Source: an uncultured Bacteroidota bacterium (lineage in GTDB: Bacteria; Bacteroidota; Bacteroidia; Bacteroidales; SZUA-534). From it: a stretch of DNA of 8,740 nt. Shown here piece after piece: positions 6,833 through 8,740 of this stretch. The stretch covers positions 1 to 8,740 of the forward strand of contig CALCFP010000218.1 in assembly GCA_937900725.1 (NCBI GenBank). The letters are read 5' to 3'. A model generated the notes under the pieces. That model did no database searches, was not told where the DNA came from, and was given only the letters and a program-made list of their open reading frames with translations. Within the stretch, counting starts at the first letter, position 1; each line of letters opens with the position of its first letter. Position numbers and translations under genes: made by a program.

Positions 6833-7537
6833 ATGAAGGGTAATCTATATCTGATACCGACAACGTTGGGAGAGCAGGCGCCTGCCGACGTTATTCCTGC
6901 CAAGGTGCTTGGCATTGCATCGCAGTTGAGGCATTTCATTGTTGAAAACACGCGCACGGCACGTCGCTTTTTGCGCGCCGTCGATTCCGCTTTCCCCATC
7001 GACGACTGCGATTTCTCCGAACTGAACGAGCACACTGACCTTACAGCCATAGGCCAGTATCTCGATGCCTGCGAGCAAGGCGAGCATATCGGGCTGATGT
7101 CGGAAGCGGGAGTGCCAGCCGTTGCCGACCCAGGCAATGCAGTTGTGGCTATGGCTCATACCAAAGGCATCAAGGTTGTTCCCTTGTCGGGGCCGTCGTC
7201 AATCATCTTGGCAATGATGGCATCAGGGCTTAACGGCCAGAATTTCGCGTTCAACGGCTATTTGCCCGTGAAGCCAGCCGAGCGTTCTAAGGCGATACGC
7301 AACTACGAGCGCCGTTCGCAAGCCGAGCATCAGACACAGTTGTTCATTGAGGCGCCTTACCGCAATATGGCCCTTTTCGACGATTTCCTGAAGTTGCTTT
7401 TGCCAGAAACCAGGCTTTGCATCGCTGTCGACATCACACTCGAAACGGAGAGCGTTTTGACATTGAAAGTCAAGGATTGGTCAAAACATAGGCCCGAATT
7501 GCACAAGCGTCCTGCAATTTTTGCTATATTGGCATAA
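6833..7537 (+). CDS. RsmI-like SAM-dependent methyltransferase (tetrapyrrole methylase fold), compact form
   Basis: This 234-residue protein has the tetrapyrrole-methylase fold. The N-terminal GNLYLIPTTLGE strand-loop replaces the GTLYVVATPIGN of RsmI. HIGLMSEAGVPAVADPG (about 85-101) corresponds to the RsmI signature SDAGTPLISDPG. VVPLSGPSSIILAMMASGLNGQNFAFNGYLP (115-145) is the second hallmark, and FIEAPYRN (171-178) replaces the RsmI FYESPHR. RsmI methylates the 2'-O of C1402 in 16S rRNA. This shorter protein lacks the C-terminal extension of RsmI and is probably a Bacteroidota paralogue whose target is not certain. The start ATG 6833 follows an in-frame TAA closely, so little extension is possible. 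The stop lies only 4 bases before repeat B, which separates this gene from the adenosine deaminase gene. Confidence 0.87.
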   Translation: MKGNLYLIPTTLGEQAPADVIPAKVLGIASQLRHFIVENTRTARRFLRAVDSAFPIDDCDFSELNEHTDLTAIGQYLDACEQGEHIGLMSEAGVPAVADPGNAVVAMAHTKGIKVVPLSGPSSIILAMMASGLNGQNFAFNGYLPVKPAERSKAIRNYERRSQAEHQTQLFIEAPYRNMALFDDFLKLLLPETRLCIAVDITLETESVLTLKVKDWSKHRPELHKRPAIFAILA

Positions 7538-7541
7538 TTAC

Positions 7542-7680
7542 GGGGAGTTCTATAAATTGCTTTGTAGTGATTTTGAAGATTTTGTCAGCAAGATGGCGAC
7601 AAAAATTCAAAAGCACACAAAAGATTGAAGAATAATCCATATTATAAAAAATTAAAATCGGGGAATTTATAGAAGTCCCC
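7542..7680 (+). repeat. Foldback intergenic repeat, copy B
   Basis: The left end GGGGAGTTCTATAAATT (7542-7558) is repeated in inverted form at 7664-7680 with one mismatch. A central stem spans 7561-7621: TTTGT/ACAAA, GTG/CAC, TTTTGAA/TTCAAAA and TTTTGTC/GACAAAA, about 22 pairs with small interruptions around an 11-base loop (7587-7597). A 38-base AT-rich linker (7622-7659), unpaired in this fold, then leads to a terminal hairpin. The element is bounded by direct repeats TTAC (7538-7541 and 7681-7684), which look like a 4-bp target duplication. It fills almost the whole gap between the methyltransferase stop and the adenosine deaminase start. It is related to copy A at 4444-4641 in the same orientation. 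No coding sequence is seen inside. Confidence 0.75.
7660..7680 (+). repeat. Terminal hairpin of repeat B
   Basis: GGGGA (7660-7664) pairs with TCCCC (7676-7680) around the 11-base loop ATTTATAGAAG. It ends 20 bases before the adenosine deaminase start codon, so if transcribed it would lie in that gene's leader. No T-run follows on the plus strand. On the minus strand a T-rich tract follows, so it could stop antisense transcripts. Confidence 0.7.
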
Positions 7681-7700
7681 TTACGTTAGAAATAAAGATT

Positions 7701-8740
7701 ATGGAACTTACACGCGAATTTGTCCAAAGCCTGCCAAAGGCCGAACTGCATTGCCATCTCGATGGCTCGATGCGCTTGTCAACAATTATGGAACTTGCCA
7801 AAGAGCAGAATGTCAAGTTGCCAACTGACGACCCAGCAAAACTTGAGTCGATGCTCAAGGTTGGTATGGATTGCCCAAGTCTAGAGGCCTATCTTAAGGC
7901 ATTCGACATAACCTGTTCAGTGTTGCAGACTTACGATTCGCTTGTGCGTGCCACTTATGAATTGGCCGAAGATTGCGCCAAAGAGAACGTTTGGTATCTC
8001 GAGATTCGTTTCTCGCCAATACTTCACGTCAACAAGGGATTGAAACTCACTGATGTCATAGATGCCGTGCTTGAGGGCAAGTCCAAGGCCGAGCGTGCGT
8101 TCAACATACGTGTCGGAATCATTGTCTGCGGATTGCGACATTCTACGCCTGAAATATCGCTTTTGCTTGCCGAACTTGCTGTGGCATACAAAAACAGGGG
8201 CGTAGTCGGGTTCGATTTGGCAGGCGCCGAAGACGGTTTCCCAGCAAAGGACCACAAGGAGGCTTTCGACCTGATAATCAACAATAACATCAATACGACG
8301 GTGCACGCAGGCGAGGCTTACGGGCCCGAGTCCATTCACCAGGCTTTGCATATGGTCAGTGCTAACCGAATTGGCCACGGAACCCGTCTGCGCGAGGATG
8401 GCGACCTGCTCAACTATGTCAACGACCACCGCATTCCGCTTGAGATGTGCGTTAAGTCCAATTTGCAGACAAAGGCCGTCGATTGCATTGAAAAACACCC
8501 AATTAAGTTCTATTTCGATCTCGGCATACGTGTTACGGTGAACACCGATAACCGACTTGTTTCCGATACAACTCTTACTGACGAGTATATGCTTGTTATT
8601 GATAAGTTCCATTTTACCGAGAGCGAACTCAAGTATCTTATAATCAATGGATTCAAATCATCGTTCCTGCCACTTAAGGAAAAGGTCGATATGATTCAGA
8701 AGGTGACAGGCGTCTTGGAGGAGAAAGGCTTGATAATTCG
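7701..8740 (+). CDS. add: Adenosine deaminase (3' end outside window)
   Basis: The frame is open from ATG 7701 to the right edge (346 codons), close to the usual full length, so only a few residues are probably missing. All main adenosine deaminase motifs are present: PKAELHCHLDGSMR with zinc ligands H17 and H19; VHAGE with H202 and catalytic E205; RIGHG with H226; and VNTDNR with zinc ligand D283. The block LEMCVKSNLQT (248-257) replaces the usual ECPxSN. The enzyme converts adenosine and deoxyadenosine to inosine and deoxyinosine in the cytoplasm for purine salvage. The residue after D283 is asparagine rather than the second aspartate of the human and E. coli enzymes; to my knowledge this TDNR variant is common in some bacterial lineages. 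The gene lies 20 bases after repeat B. I see no clear −7 box in the gap, so it may depend on transcription from the methyltransferase gene. Confidence 0.93.
   Translation, partial: MELTREFVQSLPKAELHCHLDGSMRLSTIMELAKEQNVKLPTDDPAKLESMLKVGMDCPSLEAYLKAFDITCSVLQTYDSLVRATYELAEDCAKENVWYLEIRFSPILHVNKGLKLTDVIDAVLEGKSKAERAFNIRVGIIVCGLRHSTPEISLLLAELAVAYKNRGVVGFDLAGAEDGFPAKDHKEAFDLIINNNINTTVHAGEAYGPESIHQALHMVSANRIGHGTRLREDGDLLNYVNDHRIPLEMCVKSNLQTKAVDCIEKHPIKFYFDLGIRVTVNTDNRLVSDTTLTDEYMLVIDKFHFTESELKYLIINGFKSSFLPLKEKVDMIQKVTGVLEEKGLII

Noticed and set aside
7542..7680. Retron-type non-coding RNA (terminal repeats around a long hairpin)
   Set aside because: The layout is loosely similar, but no reverse transcriptase gene lies nearby and there are two copies in unrelated gene contexts.
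7917..8612. 231-codon open frame antisense to adenosine deaminase
   Set aside because: It lies entirely opposite a gene with all its catalytic motifs; its openness follows from the codon use of that gene.
1..8740. tRNA or rRNA genes, CRISPR arrays, transposase genes
   Set aside because: I looked for cloverleaf ends, regularly spaced direct repeats and transposase motifs on both strands and saw none.

Overview
The window looks like chromosomal DNA from a Bacteroidota bacterium, most likely a gut-type Bacteroidales. Supporting signs are two well-formed Bacteroidota promoters (−7 box TAnnTTTG, one of them with a TTTG −33 box 19 nt upstream), the lack of clear Shine-Dalgarno sequences, a Bacteroidota-style YfhO membrane protein, a lipoprotein with a short lipobox signal, and a compact RsmI-like methylase. 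The genus cannot be fixed from the sequence alone.

Layout. Positions 1-469 (+) hold the C-terminal part of a family 2 glycosyltransferase that runs off the left edge. It converges on a large yfhO-type membrane protein gene (629-3061, −), and a strong hairpin (569-607) lies between them. Upstream of yfhO on the minus strand are an unrecognised two-helix membrane protein (3219-3749) with its own promoter and terminator, and a stand-alone AlaX-type tRNA-editing protein (3807-4283). Next comes a gene-poor stretch of about 410 bases (4284-4693) that contains a foldback repeat, then a lipoprotein of the C45/acyl-transferase Ntn-hydrolase family (4694-5836, +). This converges on a PhnP-like metallo-beta-lactamase-fold hydrolase (5903-6664, −). 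Divergent from that is an RsmI-like tetrapyrrole-methylase-fold methyltransferase (6833-7537, +), followed by a second foldback repeat and an adenosine deaminase gene (7701 to the right edge, +).

How the genes relate. Most are housekeeping or envelope genes: surface glycosylation (GT2, YfhO), translation quality control (AlaX, RsmI-like methylase), and nucleotide or phosphodiester metabolism (adenosine deaminase, MBL hydrolase). There is no obvious single pathway. The methylase and adenosine deaminase genes may once have formed a closely spaced pair, now separated by a repeat.

The most unusual content is a pair of diverged intergenic elements, at about 4444-4641 and 7542-7680. Both start with GTTCTATAAAT and share a TTTTGAAGAT block. 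Both fold into a long central stem, followed by an AT-rich linker of 38-39 nt that is unpaired in this fold, and both end in a 21-nt hairpin with the loop ATTTATAGAA(C/G). Two of the five pairs in that end hairpin differ between the copies by compensatory changes. The second copy is bounded by a 4-bp direct repeat TTAC. They resemble a MITE-like or structured-RNA family that I cannot name.
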